From Zasmidium citrigriseum (taxonomy: Eukaryota; Ascomycota; Dothideomycetes; Mycosphaerellales; Mycosphaerellaceae), in contig NHNW01000094.1 in assembly GCA_002786025.1 (NCBI GenBank), positions 1 through 64,000 on the forward strand: a stretch of DNA of 64,000 nt, given 5' to 3'. The position numbers were made by a program, and so were the translations under genes. Positions 47,584-58,093 of the stretch are shown piece by piece; positions within the stretch are counted from its first letter, which is position 1, and every line of letters starts with the position of its first letter. A model generated the notes under the pieces. That model did no database searches. It was not told the origin of the DNA and worked only from the letters and a program-made list of their open reading frames with translations.

Positions 47584-48465
47584 ATGGATCTCAAAAACAT
47601 CCCTTCCATTTTTCCCTCCAATCTACCTCTCCACAGCATGGTAGACCAACATCAGCCCCCTGCCGCACAACCGCCGCAAGACACACCCCAGCAACAGCAG
47701 CAGCGGCTCCACAACTGGCACCAGCAACGAAGCCAACAAATACTCGACCAAGCACGCCTCATCCTGCGACGCGGCAGAGGCAGACCTCCAAGCGAAGCAG
47801 AAGGCCGGCAGTTGGCCCGACAAATCCAAACCCAGGCCCTGCACCGCGCACAAAGGCTTCATGGTCGATGGCAAGTTCTCAGCTTCCAGTACTATGAACA
47901 GGTGGAGCAGATTATTCGGGAGCGTCTTGCGCAGTTCGGACAACAGCAGCAGCCACCGCCAACGGATCAGGGGATTGTGCAAGCTCAGGAGCAGTCCACG
48001 TCGGGGACAAGTGCTTCGCAAGTCCAGCAACGGCCCACCTCTTCAGAAACAAACCATTCACAAGTCCAACACTGGCTCGCGTCTGATTTTCGACTCACAC
48101 CAGGACCACGATCCACACCAATCCCCCAACCAACCGAATTGCCGCTCGAGCCCCCCTCATCGGGGCTAGACATCCCCGGCCTTCCCGAACAACCTCCACC
48201 ACTCCCACCTCAGCCGCAGCAAATCGTCGATCGAACCACTCACCCCGGTCCACCTCCGATCCCATACTGGGACGCTCGAACCCCATGGGCACCCCTGGAA
48301 GAAGCGTAGGACTCTCCGGATTGGGTGGCGACAGCCTGGGCGCAGGATGACTATATCCAGAGGAGGGAGCGGTGGCGGGCACATATGCAGGCGTGGAATC
48401 AGAGGCAGACGGAGTTGGCGAGGCGGAGGGAGAGGAGGGCGGAGATGAGGGCGGGGAGGCGGTAA
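47584..48465 (+). pseudogene. Gln/Pro/Arg-rich ORF (241 aa) with in-frame TAG and 52-codon continuation
   Basis: The ATG at 47584 opens 241 codons ending at TAG (48307-48309). The same frame then stays open for 51 more codons to TAA at 48463-48465 and keeps protein-like content (DSPDWVATAWAQDDYIQRRE, then an Arg/Glu/Gln helix). The first part is similar in style, with RLHNWHQQRSQQIL and a GRGRPP basic patch, then Pro-rich sequence. The TAG may be a recent nonsense mutation, a sequencing error, a readthrough site or the true end. No family is recognised. GRGRPP resembles an AT-hook core. There are no introns and no signal peptide. Confidence 0.55.
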
Positions 48466-48699
48466 GCAGCCTGGATGCCAAGGAGTGTTGGGAGGGAAGG
48501 GCTGCATGGGGTTTGGCTGTGCTCGTTGAGAGATTCGAGGCCGATGGTGCAGAGTGTAGGCCAGCATTGATTTCATATCGCAACATTCTCCTTCGGCTTG
48601 GATAGGGCGGAAGAGCGTGAGCTGGAGAGCCTGTTTGGAAAGTGAGTTACATTACCATTACCGCTCCATTTGCAGCGACCCTCGAGTCTCTTTTTTCAA

Positions 48700-50553
48700 T
48701 CATTCTTCCTCCTCATCCTCCTCCTCCGGCTCAACCTCAAAACACCCCGTGAAATCCAACCGATCCCCCGGCGCACCCTCACTAACATACTTGACAAACT
48801 TCAACGTCCCCTTATCCCTCAACACAATACTCATCGTATTCCAACTCGCCGCATTACTAAACAGAATGCCATCATCCTCATCATCGCCAGCAGCTTGGTA
48901 CACGGCAGGATCAGCCTTCTTCTGCTTGGCAGGCCGTCGCTGTCCAGCACCTGTGTTAGATTGTGCATTCGGTGGGACGACGACACCGTCATCGGAGCCG
49001 CCGTCTTCTTCGTCGGGATCGTCGCCGGCCATGTACAGCTCATAACCCCCAGGATTATCATCCTCAGAAGTTGCTGGAGTTTTGCCGTTTGCTTCGCCTT
49101 CGGTTTCGTCGTCGGCGCCCCAGCCGGTGGTGGGTGTGACGCAGAGGGTGAATTCGAGTTGTGGCTCCTCGCCTTCATAGCCTTGGGCGAGTTGGTAATC
49201 GAGGCCTTTGCGGAATTTTCTGGCTAGGATTGAGCATTTCTTGAGGGTGAGGCCTGTGACAAGGGAGAGCCATTTCTGGAAGGCGGTGCTTGGGAGTAGC
49301 TCGTCGAGGATTTGTTGGTAGGGTGATGCGTCGCTGTTGCTTCCGGATGGGTTGGCGGTTGAGTGGATGTATTGATATCTGTGCTTGTGCGGTGGTCTTG
49401 AAGTCTTGAATGGGAGTGATGGTACAGAGCCTGCTTCGAGTGCTGTTCTGAGAGATGCCGAGAACTTCTCGCTCAGCACGTTGGTGAGCTGGAGTACTGA
49501 CTCCTCGGTAAATAACTCGTTGAGCTCCTCGACAGTATCCGGCGTGAGATAGTTTGGCGTCATGAATCTGATCAAGAAGGCCAGCTCTTCCTCGGTGAGC
49601 TCATCCTCAGTACCGTCATCTCCAGGCCGACCAACCGGGTTGATCCACTGGTTCTGAGGTTCATCAAATTGGGCTGCCTTGCCTTGAAGTTGCTGGAGCG
49701 AGCTTCTTTCGGCCAGCTTCTCCTCCAATCCTGGCTCGAACCCTTCCTCGCCTTCTTGAGGGATGTGAAACCAGCCGCTGATGGCCATCCTCACTCTCCC
49801 ACCATCTTCTTCCTCCACGCCTTGCGCTCGATGATACACTTCCTCGACATCGTGAAAGCTCTCACCAGGCTGTACCGCAAAGAAAGAAAGCTGGTTCCAG
49901 GCAGGCGGGATGACCTTCGTCCACTCTGCTTTCGGTAGCTTGAACATCTTGCCATCCTCTCCCGCCACATCGTCAGTGGGATACAATCGCAGCGCACCGC
50001 CCCATTCGGCTTTCCAAGGCTTGTCGGGGTTGGTGAGATAAAGAATGTAGCTAACTCGTCGACTTCCAATTACATCGTCGTGGCACAGCAAATGGCATCC
50101 GGGAACATAGACATTCACAGCCATGTCGGTCTTCTTCCCCGAAAGCAAACCCGCTCCCGAGACGGAGGAAACCCATTGCCGGAATTCATAGCTATACATC
50201 GCATCTCGCAGCTTCAGCAGTGAGGGCAGCTTCTCCAATGCCGAAGCGGGCAAGCCGTCCAGATTGGCCAGGTCTCCAGATTGATGGATCTTGTAGATGT
50301 CGGTCTCCTTGGGGGTGAAGTGGATGTTTTCGGTGATCTCGCTGCGGACAGCTCGGAGCAGGTCGTCATTGATCAGCTCGGACACCACGGCATGCTTGTA
50401 CGGGCCGGAGGAGGCGTAGTCGTCGGCGTAGCCTTGCACGGTGTTCGGCTCGAAGAGGCCGTTGCGGAAGTTGGAGTGGACGCTGCTGTCGGTCGCTTGT
50501 CGCTTTGATGTGGCGTCGGTGTCATTGGTGGGATCTTCTGCCTTGCGTTTCAT
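48700..50553 (-). CDS. TPA1: Tpa1/Ofd1-type prolyl dihydroxylase (2-oxoglutarate dioxygenase), 617 aa
   Basis: A single-exon gene from ATG at 50553 to 48700, full length for the family. The N-terminal catalytic domain carries the Fe(II) triad as CHDD (H158, D160) and H234 in GESFHDVEE, with R255 in RVRMAISGW for 2-oxoglutarate. YILYLTNP, WGGALRLYP and FFAVQPG are family hallmarks. A second, degenerate double-stranded beta-helix domain follows from about 340, and an acidic tail ends EEEDEEEE. Yeast Tpa1 and fission yeast Ofd1 dihydroxylate a proline of ribosomal protein uS12 (Rps23), affecting termination accuracy. Ofd1 also tunes the sterol/hypoxia factor Sre1. The N-terminus has KRK-type basic residues fitting nuclear entry. 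It is divergent from the MARVEL gene, about 1.2 kb away. Confidence 0.95.
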   Translation of the reverse strand: MKRKAEDPTNDTDATSKRQATDSSVHSNFRNGLFEPNTVQGYADDYASSGPYKHAVVSELINDDLLRAVRSEITENIHFTPKETDIYKIHQSGDLANLDGLPASALEKLPSLLKLRDAMYSYEFRQWVSSVSGAGLLSGKKTDMAVNVYVPGCHLLCHDDVIGSRRVSYILYLTNPDKPWKAEWGGALRLYPTDDVAGEDGKMFKLPKAEWTKVIPPAWNQLSFFAVQPGESFHDVEEVYHRAQGVEEEDGGRVRMAISGWFHIPQEGEEGFEPGLEEKLAERSSLQQLQGKAAQFDEPQNQWINPVGRPGDDGTEDELTEEELAFLIRFMTPNYLTPDTVEELNELFTEESVLQLTNVLSEKFSASLRTALEAGSVPSLPFKTSRPPHKHRYQYIHSTANPSGSNSDASPYQQILDELLPSTAFQKWLSLVTGLTLKKCSILARKFRKGLDYQLAQGYEGEEPQLEFTLCVTPTTGWGADDETEGEANGKTPATSEDDNPGGYELYMAGDDPDEEDGGSDDGVVVPPNAQSNTGAGQRRPAKQKKADPAVYQAAGDDEDDGILFSNAASWNTMSIVLRDKGTLKFVKYVSEGAPGDRLDFTGCFEVEPEEEDEEEE

Positions 50554-51798
50554 CCTTGCGATGGGATCCAGCCTTCAAGTTCGAGTGTTGATGCGACTTG
50601 GTGTCGCTGGAAAATTTCGCGATGCGATGCGATGTGCCACGCGAAACAAGCTCCGCGGAAACTCCACAGCTGCCCGGACCGAGCCATATCTGCAGACAAC
50701 CTTAACATCAGGAGACTTCTCTCGCGACAACATATTGAATCGAATGAGTCGAAAGATGATTAAGTATCGAGAGAATATGAATATTATCCACCAGGTCGCA
50801 GTCTTGCAAGCAGGAGCGAAGGTCATTGCAGGGAAGGACGAAGATGTTGGAATCGATCAGCACAGCATCCATGGCAAGGCTATCGAATATGATGATACCG
50901 CGAGCTGACACCTCCTTCAAATCTCTTGCTGGCAATGGATCCAGGTCGCTACTCTGCAGCCCAGACCGAATTCGCAGCCATGTCCCTTCGAGATCGCAGC
51001 AGCTTTGGAATGGTTCGCAGCTTCTCAACGAGAACGCTTCCCTCGTCCACGACTACATGGCCTCGCCAGGATATCAAACACGATCCACTAGCAGCGTCAT
51101 TCTCCTTCTCACCGACTTCCAAACACATTCGACTTTGAAACGCGAGCATCAGCTTCACAACCGCCGTCGATATCTTTTCCGGAGCATTCACAGCCAATCA
51201 ACATCCCTGCCGGACCTGCAACGTCAAACGTCAGTGGCTTCCTCCCGCGAAATCAGGGTTTCTGCACCAGCGAACTCTATATGCGCGCGTTTAGGAGATG
51301 AAAGTCGATGTCTTCTCCATTCGCGCGCGGTTGAACGACAGTGAAGGGCATTGTTCCACGGCATGCCATACGACACATAGCGCTTTGAGGGCGTCGGCGG
51401 TATAAGGGTATGTCCATTCCACAAAGCCTCCATCCCCCGCAGCATTGTCCATTGTCGAGCGTGGTGGCTTCCATTCTTCCCTTCGTCTTTGTTGCATTCC
51501 ATTGTTGCGGTGTCCGGCACGCTCAACACCACCAATCCCTACTGCACCTGCATTTCCACAAACCCTTTATTCAGCACCTGAGGGCCTTTGTTCTAATTCG
51601 ATAATCGCCGTAATAAGACTGCCACTGCAGCCACGACCCGAGTCTCGCTTCACCACATCCCACCTTCGACGACGACAACGCCTGGCTGACTCTTGCTGCC
51701 GAAGCAAGGAGCTCACTCACCACCACTCACCTCTTCGACGCTTGCGCATATCTGGCATATCCAAGCATCACCAACCACCACATCAACACACCGACATC
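50554..51798. promoter_or_regulatory. Divergent intergenic region, TPA1-like and MARVEL genes
   Basis: 1.25 kb between head-to-head genes. Frames of up to 172 codons occur but lack domains. The last 300 bases (C- and CA-rich) are probably the 5' leader of the MARVEL gene. Confidence 0.5.
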
Positions 51799-52353
51799 AT
51801 GGGCGTCCTTGACATGGTCCGCAACCGTAGCGGCCACGGCGGCGTAGCTGGTGGACTCGCGCGCATGATCCTGCGCTTCCTGCAGTTCGTCCTGGCCATC
51901 ACCGTCGCCGGCCTCTACGGCGTCGACCTCGCCAACGCCCACAAAGCCGACGCCTACACCGACGGCAAATGGGTCTTCGCCGAAGTCGTCGCAGGCATGT
52001 CGGCCGTGACGTGTCTGATCTACGGCGCCTGCTTCTTCATCCCCAGCGAAAAGTTCTTCGCCTGGGACTGGATTTTGTTGTACGTGTTCCCCCTCATCCC
52101 CTCTTCTTTCTGAACAGATTGGCTAACATGTGTGAACAGCATCCTCTGGACCGCCCTCTTCGGCCTCTTCGGAAACATCTACATCGGCGCACACCCGACC
52201 CCCGAGCAACACGGCCAGCAACGCATGAAGAATGCCGTCTGGGTAGACCTCGTCAACATGCTGCTGTGGCTCAGCTCGGCCATCTACGCGACCATCATCT
52301 TCTTTAAGAGCAGGAACACGCGCACGCTGCACACCGGGCGCGGAAAGGTCTAG
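51799..52353 (+). CDS. MARVEL-domain four-span membrane protein, 164 aa
   Basis: Exon 1 is 51799-52079 and exon 2 52140-52353, with a 60-nt GTACGT..GAACAG intron containing GGCTAAC (495 nt in frame). Four hydrophobic segments are visible: ARMILRFLQFVLAITVAGLY, VVAGMSAVTCLIYGACFFI, WILFILWTALFGLFGNIYIG and DLVNMLLWLSSAIYATIIFF, with short charged ends. Size and layout match small fungal MARVEL (Nce102/Fhn1-type or related) proteins that act in plasma-membrane or vesicle microdomains; which subgroup is uncertain. The ATG at 51799 is chosen because it begins MGVLDMVRNR directly before the first span. The longer open frame upstream has no supporting feature. Confidence 0.88.
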
Positions 52354-52877
52354 GAAGGCTCGTACTGCGGTTCGGCGGCGGTGGGCACGACGATGGAGCA
52401 TGGCATTGTTGAGGGTACTCCTGCTGCCACGATGGAGGTCAAGTGAAGACATGATTACTGTAAGCATGGCTGGGCTATTCTTGTGTTGATACCTTTTGCT
52501 GTCGAGATTAGCGTTCTTGTTAGCGGATGAAAGTGACGATGAAAGCGAATCCTCCCCAACCATTTTCATTCTTTCAAAAATCATAATTGTTCCCAAAGGT
52601 GAAGTAAATTGTCAGGCTTGAAGGATTGTTGCCATGACGAATGTCTTGAGTGTTCCTGATCTTCCGGGCTTGGCGCAGATGCTGATGCAGCTCGCCTCAC
52701 GTGCAGCGTCAACATCCAACCAAACATCCCACTCTCCCTCCTCTCACCAATCCCACCAATTCACCCTAATCAAATCCCCACGAATTGATTGACGCGTTGA
52801 CGACGCTGACGAGACAATGAATTGAACGCCAACATCCCCAGCACATCCTCCACGCGGCATGAGGCCTGGCGGGCAGC
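52354..52877. other. Intergenic: MARVEL 3' flank and GYP2-like promoter
   Basis: 524 bp between two plus-strand genes. A CT-rich stretch (52725-52760) precedes the next start. No gene seen. Confidence 0.5.
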
Positions 52878-55800
52878 ATGTTCCTCCAGAACCTCGTGCA
52901 GAAGGCGCAACAACTCATTGATCCCGCCGTGCTGCCCGGTCCTCTTGGGTCGCTGACCTCCTCCGATCGACCGTCCAAAGCGCAGCTCTTCCGCCACCAA
53001 TTCCGACTGCCAGACACGCAGAATCCCTTGTACGAGATCACCGCCGAGCTCACTCTCCCGGGAAAGAGCAGTCGCGGCAGTGGAGGGAATGCGAAGAACT
53101 GGGACAAGAGCAACTGGGATAGAGACCGGGGCACGCACTATGCCGGGCAGCTACACCTCAGCGAGCAGTTCCTGTGCTTCTCGACAGTGAATACATCCTT
53201 TGCGAATACAGCTTCGACCAGCGCCAGCAGTGCTTTCACGGGACGCACGCATGGGACGGGTCCGGCGGGGAATGGCTTCACGTTGCCGCTGTGTGCCGTG
53301 CGGAGGGTGGAGAGGCTGCACACGCAGAGCTACATGTTCGCGCTGAGCGTGACCACCTGGAATGGCTTCGATGCGGGAGGTGAAGGGAAAGCGGGTGCGC
53401 CTGCGCCGCCGAAGCTGACCATTCAGCTGGAGGGCAGCAGGCAACAGTGCGAGAGGTTTTGCGATGGACTGAAGAGAGGACTGCGGCAAGGCATCAAGGA
53501 AGTGGACAACATGAGGACCGTTGCGCAGGAGTGCTACTCCGAGTACTTCATGTACGACGACTTCGATGCTACGCCCACGCCTGAGAAGCCCGATGGCACG
53601 CCGAGGAGTCCACCGGATACTGGGCTGGGAAGTGTGTTCAAGTACCCGGGCAATTCGAAGAAGCTGAGGGATCGGAGTAAGATGAGGCTGTGGCATGAGT
53701 ACATGAAGGAGAACGGGAGGAATACGACTTTGGTGCGGCAACCGGACTTTCATCGACTGATACGAGTTGGCTTGCCGAATCTGCTGCGAGGCGAGATCTG
53801 GGAGCTTACATCGGGCTCTTTCTACCTGCGACTGCAGAAGCCGAAGCTCTACCAAGAAACGCTGGCGAAGCACGAGGGAGAGGGTTCGCTGGCCATCGAC
53901 GAGATTGAAAAGGATCTCAATCGAAGTCTGCCCGAATACGCCGGATTCCAGAGCGAAGAGGGTATCGGGCGACTACGACGAGTACTGACTGCCTACAGCT
54001 GGATCAACCCTGAAGTCGGGTATTGCCAGGCCATGAACATCGTCGTGGCCGCACTGTTGATGTACGTAAGTCCACTTGACATGATGAAAACAAAGCTAAG
54101 TGTTCACTTCCAGTTATCTCTCCGAGTCGCAGGCTTTCTATCTCCTTTCCATCCTTTGCGATCGTCTTTTACCAGGCTATTACTCGACCACCATGTACGG
54201 CACGCTGCTTGACCAGAGGGTCTTTGAGAGTTTGGTCGAGAAGACCATGCCGATCATCTGGGACCATCTCGTCAAGAACGACGTCCAGCTTTCGGTGGTT
54301 TCTTTGCCCTGGTTTCTCTCGCTTTACATTAACAGCATGCCGCTCATCTTTGCTTTCCGCGTACTGGATGTCTTCTTTCTCGAGGGGCCGAAAGTATTGT
54401 TCCAGGTTGGACTTGCCATCTTGCGCATCAATGGCGAGGAGCTTCTGGATGCGACTGACGACGGCACCTTCATTTCAGTTCTGAAGTCGTACTTTGCACG
54501 CCTGGGTGAATCAGCACACCCCAGGTCGGAGAATCCCAAACATCGGGCCATCACCAACTTTCAAGCACTCATGGTCGTCGCATTCAAAGAGTTCGAAGGC
54601 ATCACACAGCACACCATCTCCGAGCAGAGGTCCAAACACAAGGCGGCGGTTTTGGAGAACATCGAATCTTTCGCCAAACGAACATCAATCAGGAATCTCG
54701 GACCAGAAAGCAAGAAGCTTTCAATGAACGATCTTGGCTTCTTATACGACCGCTTCTACACTGTTCTTTACGAGAGACAGCAACGAGCGCAGATGATTCA
54801 AGCCGAGACCGATCGAAAGCAGAAGCAAGCCAAGCTCAGGGCGACGGAAGTCGTCACTGGCGTACCTGGCAATGCGCCTGAGATGGGTCGAGTTGCTCTT
54901 GGGCCCAGCTCATCCCAAATGGACTACGACGCCTTCAGGGAGTTCCTTGCAGGGGTGTCGAAGTGGGCGGTGACCGACTCTCCATCTTCACCCAGCAAAG
55001 ACGATAAGTCGAATGGCTACTTCGCCAATGCTCTGCGGAATCGCTCGGTCAGCCTCTCGCCTTGGGGATCAGGGCCTGAGCCGGCAGATCACGACTTCAT
55101 GCAGCGACTTTTCAAGAAATGGGACTTGGATGACAACTCTGCTCTGACGCTACAGAACGTGGTGCAAGGTCTGGCGCCTATCAAGGGGAACAGAGACATC
55201 ATGAGCAGTATTGAATACTTCTTCGAGCTTTATGACGACGACAGCGACGGAAAGGTCGACAGGGAAGGTATCTTGAGGATATCTGAGGCTCTGCTGTTCT
55301 TGTCCAGGAGAGGCGTTCCGGGCGGACTTGGTGGCTCGGAGGAGGTCAAAGGCCCAGATGGCCTGCCGATGTCGAAGGATGAGCAGTTCTTGAGTGCTGT
55401 GTCGGCTTTCATTCGAAGATGCTTTGAATACGCCGATCCCGACCACCCCAGCCGGCAGGACGACGATGGTGCTGCAGATGGTATGCAGAAGCTGAAGACT
55501 GACGATAAAGACGACGATCTTCTTGATCTGGGCGAGGGAAAGGAAACGAAGTCGACAGAGGACCATCCTCTCGCCGACACTAGTGCATCCGCCGCTGACG
55601 ACTCAATGCTCTCCCGCCCTTCGACGAACACCTTCGGCCAAACGACCAAGAACGCCGAAGCCAACGCCGCTCTGGATCCCTCCAGTCCAGTCCACATCAC
55701 TCTTCCCACATTCCGAATGCTGGTGCTCGCCGACGAAACGCTCGAATCATTCTTCGACTCCGGTTTTGCCAACTCATTCCATCTCGCCGACGCACCTCTC

Positions 55801-56277
55801 CCATCATCAACACTCACTTCACCATCCTTCCTCAATCTCCAAAACGCCGCCCCATCTGCATCCCCTATCCCCACCATCAGCCCCGGCGGACCCGGCGCAG
55901 GCGTCGTCGCACCCGGAAAGGGCTTACGTGGAATGCTGGATAATATTGTCACCGACGGAATGCGAGTCGCGGCAGAAGTACGACGGCGCATGGACGAGGC
56001 ACAGAAGGAGCTGGATCGTGGAGCTTCGACGAGAGGGACGGAAGATGACGACGATGACGAAGGTGAAGATCATGGCCGCGATCTGCTGGATGTTGCTGAG
56101 GCCGATGCCGTGCCCGAGAGGCAAGGTGAAGCCGGTGGCAATTTGACCGAAAAGGACGTTGTGAGCAGTCCGACGAAAGTAGAAGCCGGCACGAGCAGTT
56201 CAGCGGCGAGTGTCAAGAGCACGGGCAGCACGGGAATGGGCAAGAACGTTGAGAAGAGTACTATGTTTGAACGATAG
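52878..56277 (+). CDS. GRAM-TBC-EF-hand Rab GTPase-activating protein (Gyp2/Mdr1-like), 1115 aa
   Basis: Exon 1 is 52878-54061 and exon 2 54114-56277, over a 52-nt GTACGT..CCAG intron (3348 nt in frame). The N-terminus has a GRAM-type region (about 35-205, with GQLHLSEQFLCFST). The TBC domain runs from about 295 with GLPNLLRGEIWEL, the arginine finger in IEKDLNR (343-349, R349) and the glutamine finger in GYCQAMN (Q384), so it should be catalytically competent. Downstream are KKWDLDDNSAL and the EF-hand-like loop DDDSDGKVD. The long acidic tail is disordered. Yeast Gyp2/Mdr1 shares this order (GRAM, TBC, EF-hand) and acts on Rab GTPases in recycling and polarised secretion. TBC1D8/9 are the animal relatives. 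Conserved single-copy gene type. Confidence 0.93.
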
Positions 56278-56385
56278 AAAAGAGGAGTGGCATGGCGAAA
56301 TGGAGTCACTGACAAGGGACGTTCTATGGGGAATGATATGATTATTTGCATGCATGTGGACTTACTACGCCAGGGAATTGCTGTG

Positions 56386-56537
56386 CTCGATAGAAGCGCA
56401 ATGAGGAAGGAGGATCAATGAAGTACTGCGTTAGTAAATCTCCCGTTCCACTGCTCTGGTGTTCGCGTACTGCTGACCTATCTTGTGCAGTCTAGCAACT
56501 GCATCGGCTTCATTCTTCAGGATCTCGAATACCTGCG
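56386..56537 (-). pseudogene. 152-bp tandem duplicate of the FMN-dehydrogenase 3' end
   Basis: The block starting CTCGATAGAAGCGCAATGAG at 56386 recurs at 56538 (offset 152). Read on the minus strand from about 56532 to the TAA at 56431 it encodes VFEILKNEADAVARLHKIGQ then QYANTRAVEREIY. This is a diverged copy of the enzyme's own C-terminus (VFEILKEEVVTAMQLLGCAN .. QYVNARAVERGIF). It lies just past the gene's stop, so it is not translated as part of the main product. Confidence 0.85.
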
Positions 56538-56581
56538 CTCGATAGAAGTGCAATGAGGAAAGAGAATCAATGAAGACTGCC

Positions 56582-57688
56582 TCAGAAAATACCCCTCTCT
56601 ACTGCTCTAGCATTGACATACTGTTGACCTAGCTGCTTGACATTCGCACAGCCCAGCAACTGCATCGCCGTCACGACTTCCTCCTTCAAAATCTCGAAGA
56701 CTTTCTCCACGCCCTCCACGCCTCCGACTGCGAGTCCATACAACACCGCCCTTCCCAACCCTACGCCTCTCGCGCCAAGACAAAGAGCTTTAACGATGTC
56801 TGTGCCGCGTTGGACGCCGCCGTCGATGTGGACTTCCACCTTCTCAAAAACTGCCGGACAGTACTTCTTCATTTCAAGAAGAGTATGGATCGACGGACTC
56901 GCGGTGTCCAATCCCCTGCCTCCATGATTCGAAAGTATAATCCCCTTGACTTCTGGATACCGTGTCGCCAGCTCTGCGTCTTCAAAGGTTTGGATTCCCT
57001 TGAGCATTATTGGTAGATGAGTGTGGGAAGCGAGCCAGGGTATCGTCTCCGACCAAGAGAGATCCGACGCCGTGCCCACGAAGAGATCTTTCGAGATTCC
57101 ATTGTGGCGAATATCGAGTTCTCGTTTCCCTGAGACGGGACAATCGACCGAGAGGACCACAAACTTGATGGCCGGGAGCGCGGAGATTCGGTGCAGGAGG
57201 GCTTCACTTTGGGACCGATCTGTTTGGATGGAGAGTTGGAAGCCGAAGATTTGGTTCTTGTTGGTTGCTGAGGAGAGGATGTCTTCAGGGGTGTGGGAGG
57301 AGTGGCAGGAGACGATCTGCACCGCACCGAGCTTCCCCCACGCTTGAGCGATACCTTTTTCTCCTAAGGGGTGTGCTAGGCCAGCGAGTGCGGCGGGGGA
57401 GACGAAGATTGGGAGGGACGTCTTGTGGCCGAGAAAAGTGGTGCAGGGGTCGCAAGTGGCTACGTTGATAAGCGTGCGTGGGCGGAGGAGGATCTGGTCG
57501 TAGACGCTGCTGTTGAGGTGGTGGGTGTGCAAGTCGTTGGAGGCGGAGGCGTAGTAGGCCCAGACGCTTGATGGGAGGGTGTGCTGGGCGAGGACGGTTA
57601 TGTCGGGGAGGGAGAGGCATTCGGAGAGGGTGCGGATGGACGGCAGGTTGGTTTTCTTGGAGCGCGAGGGATCTGGTGCGGGCTCCAT
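56582..57688 (-). CDS. FMN-dependent 2-hydroxy-acid dehydrogenase/oxidase, 368 aa
   Basis: A single exon; the ATG at 57688 (MEPAPDPSRSKK) is chosen as the first true ATG before the conserved barrel. The fold is the (S)-2-hydroxy-acid oxidase/cytochrome b2 family without a cytochrome b5 domain. Visible landmarks are YYASASND, PIFVSPAALAGLAHPLGE, SVDCPVSGKRELDIRHN, LPIMLKG (FMN lysine), SNHGGRGLD (catalytic His and Arg) and HIDGGVQRGTDIVKALCLGA with GVGLGR. These enzymes oxidise lactate, glycolate, mandelate or similar acids to 2-oxo acids. One catalytic position is unusual: the FQLY tyrosine is serine here (FQLSIQ). The gene is divergent from a CYP504-like P450, suggesting an aromatic hydroxy acid as substrate. 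A duplicated tail lies just downstream. Confidence 0.92.
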   Translation of the reverse strand: MEPAPDPSRSKKTNLPSIRTLSECLSLPDITVLAQHTLPSSVWAYYASASNDLHTHHLNSSVYDQILLRPRTLINVATCDPCTTFLGHKTSLPIFVSPAALAGLAHPLGEKGIAQAWGKLGAVQIVSCHSSHTPEDILSSATNKNQIFGFQLSIQTDRSQSEALLHRISALPAIKFVVLSVDCPVSGKRELDIRHNGISKDLFVGTASDLSWSETIPWLASHTHLPIMLKGIQTFEDAELATRYPEVKGIILSNHGGRGLDTASPSIHTLLEMKKYCPAVFEKVEVHIDGGVQRGTDIVKALCLGARGVGLGRAVLYGLAVGGVEGVEKVFEILKEEVVTAMQLLGCANVKQLGQQYVNARAVERGIF

Positions 57689-58093
57689 GTTCGAAAGGGA
57701 AGGCTGATCGAGAGGACATGGCGAGGTGTTAATACGACTGATATGGTTGCACAGCTCCAAGACCTCGAAGGTCTGGCCACCACATGCTAAAGCGCTGCAC
57801 CACCAGATGGAGACAAGAAGGCTCGACCGTCGATCTCATCATCAAGCTTGCCGGTGATGCGTCTCATTCCGTGGAGAGCATCCGGGTACAACACCGACAG
57901 CCATCCATTCGACCAATGGAGACCCATGGCTTGGAGCACTAGAAAGTCTTCGTGCTATGTAAGCATGTTGGGCCTCGTGGCAAGATGCAGGGTCATTCCT
58001 TTGATGGTGTAAAAGGGCGTTGTGGTAGGCGGTCCTTTGCTACTGCTAAGGGGAAAAGACAATTGACCCGGTGCACCTTGCCACAAGACGCCA
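57689..58093. promoter_or_regulatory. Shared promoter region of FMN dehydrogenase and P450
   Basis: About 400-480 bp separate two head-to-head genes, short enough for shared control. No known factor site could be assigned by eye. Confidence 0.55.

Noticed and set aside
51445..51798. N-terminal extension of the MARVEL ORF
   Set aside because: The extension is low-complexity leader-like sequence. The ATG at 51799 directly precedes the first membrane span and gives the usual family length.
53151..53873. 240-codon minus frame and a 67-95-codon set antisense to the Rab GAP gene
   Set aside because: They are mirror frames of the conserved GRAM-TBC coding sequence with no features of their own.
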